DNA of 64,000 bases from Neorhodopirellula lusitana (GCF_900182915.1 NZ_FXUG01000007.1:124001-188000), one strand, 5' to 3'; counted from the first letter of the stretch, positions 46,522-54,904 are shown. Notes: generated by a model from the letters alone, not told the origin. Made by a program: numbers and translations.

Positions 46522-46691
46522 CAAGAGACACGTTTCGAACCGTCGGCGCGATCACTGGGCTGGTCGTGGGCCTGTCCCTAATGAGCCTATTCGGGCTGGG
46601 CGGGATTGTTTATGCCGCCATCTTTGGCGCGGGCGGTACCGTGATTGGCGGCATCAGTGGTGAACGCATCCACGATCGGAGCCAACGTTAA
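46518..46691 (+). CDS. small membrane protein in the haem operon
   Basis: A 57-residue protein with two hydrophobic segments (about 8-27 and 31-47), Gly-rich in the second, and a charged C-terminus (GERIHDRSQR). The ATG overlaps the cytochrome c stop (ATGA), and its stop overlaps the ctaA start, so it is translationally coupled on both sides. No family was recognised. Its position suggests a small oxidase-assembly or oxidase-associated subunit, an inference from context only. Confidence 0.7.
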   Translation: MTRDTFRTVGAITGLVVGLSLMSLFGLGGIVYAAIFGAGGTVIGGISGERIHDRSQR

Positions 46692-47830
46692 TGAGTGGGG
46701 CTGAGCAATCGGACAGCATATCCGCGACCGGCGAAGTGGCATCGCGATGGCCGCTGTGGCTGGCGCGCACCATGGTGATTTTGGTGTGGCCGTTGATTTG
46801 GGTCGGCGGACTGGTGACGACTTACGATGCTGGCATGTCGGTGCCGGATTGGCCGGGGACGTACGGCTACAACCTGTTCCTGTACCCGCTTTCAACCTGG
46901 TTGCTGGGCCCGTTTGATCTATTCATCGAACACGGGCACCGTTTGTTGGGTGCGTTGGTCGGATTCGTCGCGATCGGATTCCTGGTAGCCGCTTGGCTGA
47001 CGGAATCGCGTGGTTGGGTGAAGTGGCTGGCCGTGGCGGTCTTGTTGGCCGTGATCGGGCAAGGCGTGCTGGGCGGATTGCGGGTCACGATGAGTGCTCG
47101 GACGCTCGCAATGGTTCATGGCTGCACCGGTCCGCTGTTTTTTGCCTTATGCGTGATCGCGGCCTGCGTGGTGGGCCGGCGGTGGTCGCGGACGAGCGTG
47201 TTGTCGGCGGCGGGAATGGCAAGCGAATCGAACGAAAACGCATCGAACCAATCTGAACCAAACCAAGCCAAGCCAGCCCAATCTGAACTGAACCAAGCCA
47301 AGTCAGCTCAATCTAAACCAGACCAATTGAGTTCAGCGGTTTCGGCGTTGCCTAGCACGCCGAAAGTTGCGTGGGGGCTGGTATTGATCGTGCTGGCTTA
47401 CCTGCAATTGGTGTTGGGAGCGATCTTGCGACACGCGTTGCCCGATGCCAGTGCGGCTGGGTTCGGGCACACCGCGATGACTCACGTGACCGTCGCGTTT
47501 GGATTGTGGTTGCTGACCGGGCTGGCGTTTTGGCGAATGCGGCGGTGCGGCGATTTGACGCTCTCGCGTCCTGCCGCTGGATTGATATGCTTTGTGGGCG
47601 TGCAGATTCTGCTGGGCGTCGGCACCTGGATCGTGAACTACGGTTACCCGCCGATCCTGCAGTCGTTGCCGGGCAGCGATGCGTATTTGCTGCAAGCGAA
47701 AAACTTGCTCGACGCTTGGGTCGTGACAGGCCATGTCGCGACGGGATCGCTGATTTTGGCGGTCTCGACGCTGTTGGCTGTCCGACTGTCCCGGCGTCGC
47801 TGGGTGCTTCGAACGATCTCGAACCCTTAG
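46691..47830 (+). CDS. ctaA: haem A synthase (COX15/CtaA family)
   Basis: Oxidises the C8 methyl of haem O to make haem A for cytochrome oxidase. The 379 residues form about eight helices in two four-helix halves. Haem-ligand histidines lie in EHGHRLLG, VHGCTGPLFF, GFGHTAMTHV and TGHVATGS. TYDAGMSVPDWPGTYGYNLFLYP after helix 1 is the family signature. Between the halves is a polar loop of about 30 residues of Gln, Asn, Ser, Lys and Pro, encoded by a 30-bp (2 x 15) repeat. It is coupled to the small upstream gene and followed by ctaB. Confidence 0.92.
   Translation: MSGAEQSDSISATGEVASRWPLWLARTMVILVWPLIWVGGLVTTYDAGMSVPDWPGTYGYNLFLYPLSTWLLGPFDLFIEHGHRLLGALVGFVAIGFLVAAWLTESRGWVKWLAVAVLLAVIGQGVLGGLRVTMSARTLAMVHGCTGPLFFALCVIAACVVGRRWSRTSVLSAAGMASESNENASNQSEPNQAKPAQSELNQAKSAQSKPDQLSSAVSALPSTPKVAWGLVLIVLAYLQLVLGAILRHALPDASAAGFGHTAMTHVTVAFGLWLLTGLAFWRMRRCGDLTLSRPAAGLICFVGVQILLGVGTWIVNYGYPPILQSLPGSDAYLLQAKNLLDAWVVTGHVATGSLILAVSTLLAVRLSRRRWVLRTISNP
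47249..47330 (+). repeat. 30-bp in-frame tandem repeat in ctaA
   Basis: Units starting with CAATCT at 47249, 47279 and 47309 (last one partial) encode QSEPNQAKPA, QSELNQAKSA and QSKPDQ. The period is twice the 15-bp period seen elsewhere in the window, and the insert falls in the loop between the two halves of the protein. Confidence 0.82.
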
Positions 47831-47876
47831 TCTTGCGAGCTTCCTATCTTTTCAACTTGTCTTTTATACGGGGCCG

Positions 47877-48839
47877 ATGGTGGCAACGGACATTATCGGA
47901 ATGACTGACGTGCCCGAGCCGGTGGCATCAACGAAAGCGGACCCGAGCGTTTTCCGGGACGTGGTTGAACTGACCAAGCCACGGATCGTGACCATGATCT
48001 TGGTGACGACGGTGGCTTCGGCGTGGATTGCCGTGGCTTCACAATCGTTGCCTGGATTGTCCGCGTTGCAGTGGCTGGTGTTACTGGTCGGTACCGGATT
48101 AGTGGCGGGCAGTGCGGGTGCGGCCAACCAGGTTTGGGAACGCGTGATCGACACGTTGATGCCACGAACGGCAAGCCGGCCGATGGCTTCCAAACGCATG
48201 TCGTTGGTCACCGGCGTCGGCCTGACCGCGTCCGGATTGCTGGTCGGAACGTCGATGCTGGCTTGGATGTTTGGCGGCACACCGGCAATCGTCGGCTTGG
48301 CGACTTGGATTTTGTACGTGTTGGTTTACACGCCAATGAAAAGACGCACCGCCTGGAACACGACCGTCGGCGCGATCGCTGGAGCGTTGCCGGTATTCAT
48401 GGGATACACGGCCGCGGGTGGCACGCTGGATCAGGTTGCCGGTTGGATGTTGTTCGGGATTTTGGCGGCTTGGCAGTACCCGCACTTCATGGCGATCGCT
48501 TGGCTGTATCGTCGGCAATACGGCGAGGCTGGGTTCTGCATGACGACGACCGTGGAACCGACCGGACGCCATGCCGCCTGGCAAAGCATTTGGGGCACAC
48601 TGGCGATGGCCGCGAGCGGTGTCGTGTTGTGTGTCGCTCCCGCCGGCCAGCCGATCTGGACACTTGCCAGTGCGATCACCGCGGTGTTGGTGGTCGCCAC
48701 GTGTTGGCCGCTGATGAAAGCGGCGTGGACGTTTCGGCGAGACCCGCAAGACGCGACGGCTCGCAAGATGTTGCGTTGGTCTCTGGTCGTGTTGCCAGTG
48801 GTTCTATTGGTGACAACACTTCGAATGATTGGGCTTTGA
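47877..48839 (+). CDS. ctaB: protohaem IX farnesyltransferase (haem O synthase)
   Basis: Transfers a farnesyl group to haem B. The 320 residues have about nine helices of the UbiA superfamily. VVELTKPRIVTMILVTT is the family N-terminal motif. ANQVWERVIDTLMPRTASRP contains the first polyprenyl-binding region and TPMKRRTAWNTTVGAIAGALP the second. It follows ctaA by 46 bases. Its stop overlaps a TTG in frame with the next gene, which more probably starts at a GTG a few bases on. Confidence 0.93.
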   Translation: MVATDIIGMTDVPEPVASTKADPSVFRDVVELTKPRIVTMILVTTVASAWIAVASQSLPGLSALQWLVLLVGTGLVAGSAGAANQVWERVIDTLMPRTASRPMASKRMSLVTGVGLTASGLLVGTSMLAWMFGGTPAIVGLATWILYVLVYTPMKRRTAWNTTVGAIAGALPVFMGYTAAGGTLDQVAGWMLFGILAAWQYPHFMAIAWLYRRQYGEAGFCMTTTVEPTGRHAAWQSIWGTLAMAASGVVLCVAPAGQPIWTLASAITAVLVVATCWPLMKAAWTFRRDPQDATARKMLRWSLVVLPVVLLVTTLRMIGL

Positions 48840-48843
48840 ACGA

Positions 48844-49800
48844 GTGAATGCTAATACCGCTGTTATCTCGCCAACCTCGTCGTGCGTTGTCGAGAACCTT
48901 TCCCATTCTTACGGCGATAAGCTGGCGGTCGAATCGGTTAGCTTGAGCGTCAAGGGCGGCGAAGTGGTGGCCGTGCTTGGCAAAAACGGCAGCGGTAAAA
49001 CAACCTTGTTCCGAGTGCTCAGCACGCTCGTCCCGGTCCAGCAAGGCAAGGTGCTGATCGACGGCATCAACATCGCCAGCGATCCGATGGCGGCTCGACG
49101 CCGATTGGGGATCATCTTTCAGTCGCCCAGCTTGGACATCAAGCTAACCGTGCTGGAAAACATGCGTTGCCAAGGAATGTTGTACGGTTTGCGTGGCACG
49201 GAACTGAATCGCCGGTGCGATGAGTTGATGGATCAGTTTTCGTTGACGGATCGCCAAAATGAGATTTGCCAAACGCTTTCGGGCGGCTTGAAACGACGTG
49301 TCGAGCTGGCCAAAGGGCTCCTGCACCAGCCCTCGGTGATGATGCTGGATGAACCCAGCACTGGGTTGGACCCTTCGGCTCGACTTGCTTTGTGGGATTC
49401 GCTGGAACCACTTGCCAGCGATGGAGTCGCGGTGATGCTGACGACTCACTTGATGGATGAAGCCGCCAAGGCGTCGCGGGTGGTGTTGATGGACGACGGT
49501 CGCAAAATTGCAGACGCTGCTCCCGCGGAACTGCAACGGGAAGTGGGTGATCGCGTGTTGACGGTCGTCGCCAACGACATGGATGCGGCGGAACATATCC
49601 TGCGGAACGATCTCGGCTTGCCCTGCCAACGTGTGAACAAGACGCTGCGAATCAACATCGATGCCAGCGGTGTCGAGGTATCCGACCTTCTTAGCAAGGT
49701 GGTGCGGCACATCGGCGAAAACGCTCACAGCATCACGATCGGCCGGGCCAGCTTGGAAGACGTTTTCGTGGCGAAGACCGGTAAGGCGTTTGTAGAATAG
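48844..49800 (+). CDS. ABC transporter ATP-binding protein in the haem operon
   Basis: A single nucleotide-binding domain of 318 residues from the GTG at 48844. It has Walker A GKNGSGKTT at about residue 40, the signature LSGGLKRRVELAKG, Walker B MMLDEPSTGLDP and the switch TTHLMDE, as in the DrrA/CcmA-like exporters. The C-terminal 100 residues form the accessory domain typical of this group. It is 5 bases after ctaB. In related clusters an ABC-2 permease would be expected next, but none follows; the 15-bp array begins ten bases after the stop instead. Confidence 0.88.
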   Translation: MNANTAVISPTSSCVVENLSHSYGDKLAVESVSLSVKGGEVVAVLGKNGSGKTTLFRVLSTLVPVQQGKVLIDGINIASDPMAARRRLGIIFQSPSLDIKLTVLENMRCQGMLYGLRGTELNRRCDELMDQFSLTDRQNEICQTLSGGLKRRVELAKGLLHQPSVMMLDEPSTGLDPSARLALWDSLEPLASDGVAVMLTTHLMDEAAKASRVVLMDDGRKIADAAPAELQREVGDRVLTVVANDMDAAEHILRNDLGLPCQRVNKTLRINIDASGVEVSDLLSKVVRHIGENAHSITIGRASLEDVFVAKTGKAFVE

Positions 49801-49810
49801 CGAGCCCGTT

Positions 49811-49930
49811 CATGCTAACATCGGGCATGCTAACATCTGGCATGCTAACATCTGACATCCTAAGATCGGGCACGCTAACACCTGGCATGCTAACACGTGG
49901 CCGACCGAAATTCGGCATGCCAACACCCCG
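49811..49930. repeat. 15-bp tandem repeat array, eight units
   Basis: Units CATGCTAACATCTGG-like begin at 49811, 49826, 49841, 49856, 49871, 49886, 49901 and 49916. The first three differ by one or two bases, the seventh is strongly diverged and the eighth again fits. The array starts ten bases after the ABC ATPase stop. The rest of the gap to 50183 contains nothing recognised. Confidence 0.9.
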
Positions 49931-50182
49931 TGCGGCAACCTCGCGGCTACAAGCGGTGTCTTGCTGGAAGAGTTTCGGGTAGGTGAAGTCGCTTGAGTTC
50001 GAGAATCGATCGCAGGTCTACTGAACTCTGGCGATTCCAGCTTCGGCGCCTTACCCGGCTTTTTGTTGATGACAGACCCATAGTCAATCCAATGCACTCG
50101 CGTGTTTTGTGGCTCGCGATTGGATCGATTGACGCCCCACCTAACGCTCCCCATCCCTCCCCAAAAGAAACGAGCAAACTTG

Positions 50183-51028
50183 ATGAAATACGGCATGAAC
50201 CTTCTGTTGTGGTCCGGCGAAGTCACCGACGAGTTGCTGCCAGTGTGCGAACAACTGAAGGAAGTTGGCTTTGATGGCGTTGAGATGCCTTTGTTCAACC
50301 TGGATCTCGATTACGCCAAGATCGGCAAGAAGCTCGACGAACTGGGACTGGGCCGGACCGGCGTGACCATTCGCAACGAGGAAGACAATCCGATTTCCTG
50401 CGATCCAGCGATCCGCGCCAAGGGCGTTGAACTGAACAAGAAGACGCTTGATTGTTGTGCGGCCGCGGGTGTGGAAACCTTGGTAGGCCCCTATCACTCC
50501 GCGATCGGTTTGTTCAGCGGCAATGGCCCGACTTCGGACGAATGGAAGTGGGGCGTCGAGAGCATGCGAGAAACCGCCGAGTACGCCCAAAGCGTCGGTG
50601 TGAAATTGGGTATCGAAGCGTTGAACCGATTCGAATGCTATTTCCTGAACACCCACGCCGACTCGACCCGCTTTGCCCGCGAAGTCGACCACCCGGCATG
50701 TGGAATCATGTACGACACCTTCCACGCCAACATTGAAGAGAAGAGCGTTACCGAGGCGGTCCACGCGGGCGGCGACAAGCTGTACCACGTCCACATTAGC
50801 GAAAACGATCGCAGTACCCCGGGCACGGGCGGCATCAACTGGAAAGAAAACTTCGACGCGATCGCCAGCAGCGGCTATGACGGGTGGATGGTTATCGAAG
50901 CATTTGGCCTGGCCCTTCCAGAAATTGCGGCAGCCACCAAGATTTGGCGTAAAATGTTCACTGATGAAATGACGCTCAGCCGCGAAGGCTTGGCGTTCAT
51001 GAAGTCTGAAGTTGAAAAACGCAGCTAG
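50183..51028 (+). CDS. sugar epimerase/isomerase, tagatose 3-epimerase-like TIM barrel
   Basis: Cytosolic metal-dependent epimerase of ketoses or a related sugar, 281 residues. The start at 50183 gives MKYGMNLLLWSGEV, the usual N-terminus of the D-tagatose/D-psicose 3-epimerase group. Metal ligands are the Glu in GIEALNRFECYFLN, Asp and His in MYDTFHANIEE, His in HVHISENDR and Glu in MVIEAFG. Substrate specificity is not predictable. It lies upstream of the SelA-like gene on the same strand, with 107 bases between. A long open frame on the opposite strand over this gene is a shadow. Confidence 0.9.
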   Translation: MKYGMNLLLWSGEVTDELLPVCEQLKEVGFDGVEMPLFNLDLDYAKIGKKLDELGLGRTGVTIRNEEDNPISCDPAIRAKGVELNKKTLDCCAAAGVETLVGPYHSAIGLFSGNGPTSDEWKWGVESMRETAEYAQSVGVKLGIEALNRFECYFLNTHADSTRFAREVDHPACGIMYDTFHANIEEKSVTEAVHAGGDKLYHVHISENDRSTPGTGGINWKENFDAIASSGYDGWMVIEAFGLALPEIAAATKIWRKMFTDEMTLSREGLAFMKSEVEKRS

Positions 51029-51135
51029 GACAGCGTTCTGGCGAATTAGCTTGGCGGGCCCGATTGGGTCAGCCGGGCGGGTTTGCCGTTTCGAATTGCG
51101 TCCAGCCGAATCCCTCACTCGTTTACGAATGTCAA

Positions 51136-52692
51136 ATGGCACTTCCTCCCTGGACCATCGAACTGTTGCGCCGCGGCGTCCAAGATATTGCCCGGCAAGC
51201 GACCGATCCGGAAACCGCAGCGTCGTTGAAAGAACAGGCCAGCAAGCTGGTCGACGACCTTCCACGCGTGGCTCGCGAGAAGGTTGACACGTTGCTTCGG
51301 CAAGCGGAATCATCCACCCGCCCGCTGAAAGACGCCTGGAATCGAGGCGAGTTCTTCACCGGTTCTTGGTGGAATGCGGCGTCCGATGGAACCGTACCCG
51401 TTCGGCTGATCAATGGCTCCGGCACATTACTGCATCCCCTGGGCAGCGGCGTGCCGTTGTCGGCGGGTTCGCTCTCGGCCGCGATTCCATTCCTGAGCGG
51501 TGATGGGGCTCATGTGACTGGAATCGACGCGGCGTTATGCAAGAAGATCGCCGGCGTCTTCGTCCGCAAGAACCCTGCTGCAGAAGCCGGTGCGGAGGGC
51601 TATTCGGTGGCCGTCACCAGTAGCTTCGATTCCGCGATCGCGTTGGTTGCCCTTTTGGGCGGCCCTGGTGCAAAGCTCCATGTCCCGCGGAAATGCGCCG
51701 TTCCCCTACCAAGCGGCGCGTCGTGTAGCCCCGGCACATTCGATGGCGATGGCTCGTCCGCTGGTGCGAACGGCGGTTCAACACCACCGAACCAAGATCG
51801 CGGTGGGATGCTGGCAGAGCGTCTGGGTGCGTTTGCACGCGGCGGAGTCAGCGAGTTTGGGTCGATCTCATCCGATGAAGCGGTCCGAATTAGCGACATG
51901 CAATTGGACGGAGGCCCGCGTCGGCATGGTCGCCCCAACGATCGCGGACCTCGCTTCGCCGAGCGTCGGGCCATTTTGGTGCGTTTAGCCGGAACGACCG
52001 TGGAGGGTGATCGCCCCGAAGGAATGGTCGAGGTCGTGGTGCTACCGGTCGGTAGCTGTTTTGACCTGCCCAGCCCAAACAGCACGAACCCTGACAACAC
52101 GAATTCAAGCGGCTCCGATTCGGCCAATGACAATGCCTCTGTCACCGCTGACATCACTCGCAGCGTTCAAGCCGAACTTGCCGCGGGGGCGGATGTCGTC
52201 GTCTTGGCGGGAGGCACGCTGAGTGGCACGCCAGACGTGGGGATCGTTGTTGGCAAGACCAACACGGTCGCACGGATGATCGAACATGACCGGGCCCGCT
52301 GGTTGATGGCCGACACGGCAAAACTCGCCATGGTGGCCAACGCGGTCGCCGAGCAAGCATCCGGCAAGTCTCCGGTTCACAGCTTGCTAACGGCCAGCGA
52401 AGACAACTTACGCGATCGCGCTGAGCGACTGGCAACTCAACTGAGCGGGTCCACCTATGTGACCTCGGTCCGCGTCAGCGACGATCACGCTCGGATCGGC
52501 CCCGAAGATCAAGCGTCCATTCCTTCGCGGCAAGTCGTGGTGTCCCTTCGCGATGACGCTCATGAACTTGCTACCCGCCTGCTAAAAGGTCCAACTGGCT
52601 TGTTACTGCGACCGTCCGGCAACGACCTCGCCATTGACCTGCGTTGGATCTCGCCGGAACAGCAATCACGCATCAGCGACCTGTTCGCTTAG
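51136..52692 (+). CDS. SelA-like protein lacking the PLP lysine
   Basis: Resembles L-seryl-tRNA(Sec) selenium transferase over 518 residues. LINGSGTLLHPLGSGVPLS corresponds to the SelA INATGVVLHTNLGRAPLS segment. AAGADVVVLAGGTLSGTPDVGIVVGK, then DTAKLAMVANAV, corresponds to the GDKLLGGPQAGIIVG region. The lysine that binds pyridoxal phosphate in SelA is Thr at residue 361 (codon 52216-52218). Two low-complexity inserts (Ser/Gly/Asp-rich at about 200-225 and Asn/Ser/Asp-rich at about 315-340) enlarge the protein. It is therefore unlikely to make selenocysteinyl-tRNA; the role is unknown. The start is uncertain. Confidence 0.75.
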   Translation: MALPPWTIELLRRGVQDIARQATDPETAASLKEQASKLVDDLPRVAREKVDTLLRQAESSTRPLKDAWNRGEFFTGSWWNAASDGTVPVRLINGSGTLLHPLGSGVPLSAGSLSAAIPFLSGDGAHVTGIDAALCKKIAGVFVRKNPAAEAGAEGYSVAVTSSFDSAIALVALLGGPGAKLHVPRKCAVPLPSGASCSPGTFDGDGSSAGANGGSTPPNQDRGGMLAERLGAFARGGVSEFGSISSDEAVRISDMQLDGGPRRHGRPNDRGPRFAERRAILVRLAGTTVEGDRPEGMVEVVVLPVGSCFDLPSPNSTNPDNTNSSGSDSANDNASVTADITRSVQAELAAGADVVVLAGGTLSGTPDVGIVVGKTNTVARMIEHDRARWLMADTAKLAMVANAVAEQASGKSPVHSLLTASEDNLRDRAERLATQLSGSTYVTSVRVSDDHARIGPEDQASIPSRQVVVSLRDDAHELATRLLKGPTGLLLRPSGNDLAIDLRWISPEQQSRISDLFA

Positions 52693-52787
52693 AACCGTCT
52701 GAGGTATCCCCAGGGTCGCCGCCTCGAACCCGGCGAGCCTCATCAGGGCTTGGTAGTCAACGCCAACGACCTCAAACGCGGACTGCG

Positions 52788-54002
52788 TTAGAGGCTAATC
52801 TGGCGGCCTTCTTGGCTGCTTTGCTCGCTCGCCCGCAGGATGGACGCTGCACCAAAGGCGTCGTTCAGGCCGCCGAGGTTGCGGACCAGACTGGTGACGG
52901 CACGATGGAATTGGCTCAGCATCTTTTCGCCCACCGGCGATTCCATTTCCAGCGATTCTTGGTGACGTCCAGCCTCATCGAACCACACCAACGTGCCCGG
53001 CAGGTCGATGAAAGCGACCCCGTGTTCGCAACAGACCTGCAGCCCCGCAGGCGGGCGGAACCCGATCGCTTCTTGCCACTTCGCAGGGATGTAGTTCCCA
53101 CAACTGATTTGCGCGGTCACCCAGTCGTGTGACGCGGAAGCATCTGCCGCTTGGCCGATTGTTCCTGAAGCGGTTTCCTCACCGTGGGTCTGGCCCAAGC
53201 GTGCGGCCGCCAGTCGATTGCCTGTCGAGGCACCACCCCGTTTGCCAGTACGGGAACCTCCAGTTCGGGAAGCCCCAGTGCCAGCACGGGAAGCCCCAGC
53301 GATTGGATTTGCCCAGGCCTTGGTTGCCGACGCGGGCAGCGGAACCGCCGGCCCCTTCCCGCTGCGTTGGAACCGTAAACTGAGCGCTCGATAGTCCCAC
53401 GGGTCACTGGGTAAGCAATTTGCCGACATCACACTTTGGCAGCGGCCGGCCACGATATAGCCGCACCAATCAATCAACTCGATCAACTCCGATCGCATTT
53501 GAGATCGAGTTTGGGCCTCCGTTTGATTGTCCGGGGAGCTGATTCGTGTGTGACAGAACAGCAATCGCGGCTGCCCGAGCTGGGTCGCAATCAGCTCTTT
53601 CAGTCGCAACGTCGCCGGTGCGAAACGGCGAGGCAGGCTGGCCATGAATGCCACTCCGGAATCCTCGACACAGGACCGGAAATTCGCGTCACCTTCAGGA
53701 TCAAAATCCAGGCCCGCGGCCCAGTAGATCGCTTTTCCCGCGCGGCAAGCTGCCAGAGCTGGCAGGTGCCCAAGCCAGGTCTCCTCCAGAATCAACACCG
53801 CATCAATGTCATCGCGATTGACCATCGCTTGATAGCCATCGACCGGATCGGCTTGAAATTCGGTGACCGCGTTTTCCGCTAGCTTCGGTACAGTGCAATG
53901 AATCGCGCGAACATCAAACCGTTCACACAACATCCGCAAAGCCGGACGGTGGACGGTTTGCCACTGGTCCCCCAACCCGATCAAGCCAACACGAAGCTTC
54001 AC
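52788..54002 (-). CDS. Gfo/Idh/MocA-like protein without the EKP motif
   Basis: A 404-residue protein with an N-terminal NAD(P)-binding Rossmann domain (VGLIGLGDQW) and the C-terminal sheet of the family. Where active members have GKHVLCEKP, this one has GKAIYWAAGLDFDPEG, so the catalytic lysine is missing. SGVAFMASLPRRFAPATLRLKELI confirms the alignment. A Gly/Ala/Ser/Thr/Arg-rich insert of about 60 residues in the C-terminal domain contains a 15-bp tandem repeat. The start is GTG. It converges on the SelA-like gene. It may be a ligand-binding or regulatory pseudoenzyme. Confidence 0.8.
   Translation of the reverse strand: MKLRVGLIGLGDQWQTVHRPALRMLCERFDVRAIHCTVPKLAENAVTEFQADPVDGYQAMVNRDDIDAVLILEETWLGHLPALAACRAGKAIYWAAGLDFDPEGDANFRSCVEDSGVAFMASLPRRFAPATLRLKELIATQLGQPRLLFCHTRISSPDNQTEAQTRSQMRSELIELIDWCGYIVAGRCQSVMSANCLPSDPWDYRALSLRFQRSGKGPAVPLPASATKAWANPIAGASRAGTGASRTGGSRTGKRGGASTGNRLAAARLGQTHGEETASGTIGQAADASASHDWVTAQISCGNYIPAKWQEAIGFRPPAGLQVCCEHGVAFIDLPGTLVWFDEAGRHQESLEMESPVGEKMLSQFHRAVTSLVRNLGGLNDAFGAASILRASEQSSQEGRQISL
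53245..53310 (-). repeat. 15-bp in-frame tandem repeat in the Gfo/Idh-like gene
   Basis: CCAGTACGGGAACCT (53245), CCAGTTCGGGAAGCC (53260), a six-base partial unit, CCAGCACGGGAAGCC (53281) and a diverged unit at 53296 follow each other. On the coding strand they give Gly/Ala/Ser/Arg/Thr pentapeptides. The six-base partial unit keeps the reading frame. Confidence 0.8.
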
Positions 54003-54183
54003 GAAAATGCGATCCTAAAGTTTGCGGTCAGGAATGATTGGCAGGCGGAAATTAATATGCACGCCGTCATGGTAGCAAAACCGACGCGAGTAGATGAACA
54101 CCAGGATTTGAGGCATCCGGGCATCGGCTAACATGCCCCCCATTGGCTGCGAATGAGGGGAATGCCAGCGAGGTCCCACCTGT

Positions 54184-54612
54184 TCAGTCGAGAGTGACTT
54201 CAGCGTAGGTTTCTTCGCTTTCCCACAAGATGACTTTATATGCGGACGCACCGGTGTCCGCCAAAATTTGGGGGCAAACGACTTCCAGGAAGTGCTTGGC
54301 CATGTTTTCAGCGGTTGGATTGGAATCCAGTTCATAGATCCGGTGCGGCTCCGAACTGCGGATGGCGTCCAGGCCGTTCTGGTCTTCTTGCCAGAGCACA
54401 AAAGAGTGGTCCCAGTTATCGTCAATCCAGCCTTTGCAACGGTTTTTTAGCTGCTTGAAGTCCAAAATCCGACCGACCGCGTCCTGTTTCTGGCCCGTCA
54501 CGTAGACCTCGATGATGTAGTTGTGGCCGTGCAAATTCTGGCATTTGCCTTCGTGGCCGACCAAACGGTGACCGGCACAAAAGCTGAAACGACGCATGAT
54601 GGAAATCGACAC
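54184..54612 (-). CDS. queD: 6-carboxy-5,6,7,8-tetrahydropterin synthase family (QueD)
   Basis: Converts dihydroneopterin triphosphate to a tetrahydropterin for queuosine synthesis, or makes a related pterin. A GTG at 54612 gives 142 residues. Zinc ligands are His15 (CAGHRL), His28 and His30 (HGH). The catalytic Cys24 lies in GKCQNLHGHNY, and LWESEETYAEV near the end carries the conserved Glu. GGAG lies ten bases upstream of the GTG; an ATG at 54597 is the alternative. The frame continues to 54873, but that leader is low-complexity and absent from the family. No other queuosine gene lies nearby. Confidence 0.88.
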   Translation of the reverse strand: MSISIMRRFSFCAGHRLVGHEGKCQNLHGHNYIIEVYVTGQKQDAVGRILDFKQLKNRCKGWIDDNWDHSFVLWQEDQNGLDAIRSSEPHRIYELDSNPTAENMAKHFLEVVCPQILADTGASAYKVILWESEETYAEVTLD

Positions 54613-54904
54613 GACAGGCGGACTCCGATATTGAAAGCTGGACAAAGAAGGGGACTGAGATCGGGTGCGGTAGTGTATCAACAATCGGGCTGACGGCGAT
54701 TCGTCCTTCGAACCGGCGTGACCGTTCAGGTCAATCGCAATCCCGCGAACGCTCACCGGCGGGCCATGCATAGGCCTTTTCCCGGGGTGATAATCAGAAG
54801 ACGGTTGGCGAATTCCCCCCAAGCTGCCATACTGTGAGGGCAGGTGTTTACAGGATGCGTGTGATGAATTCACGTTGCTGTGAGCCAGCCACGCTGGTCC
54901 TGGG

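Noticed and set aside
50141-51313. 390-codon minus-strand frame
   Set aside because: It is the antisense shadow of the sugar epimerase gene, which has intact metal-ligand motifs on the plus strand.
51136-52692. Evidence for a selenocysteine system
   Set aside because: The SelA-like protein lacks the PLP lysine, no selB or tRNA-Sec was seen here, and the name SelA would mislead.
54613-54873. N-terminal extension of QueD
   Set aside because: Ser/Pro/His-rich leader absent from the family; a GTG with GGAG upstream gives the normal length.
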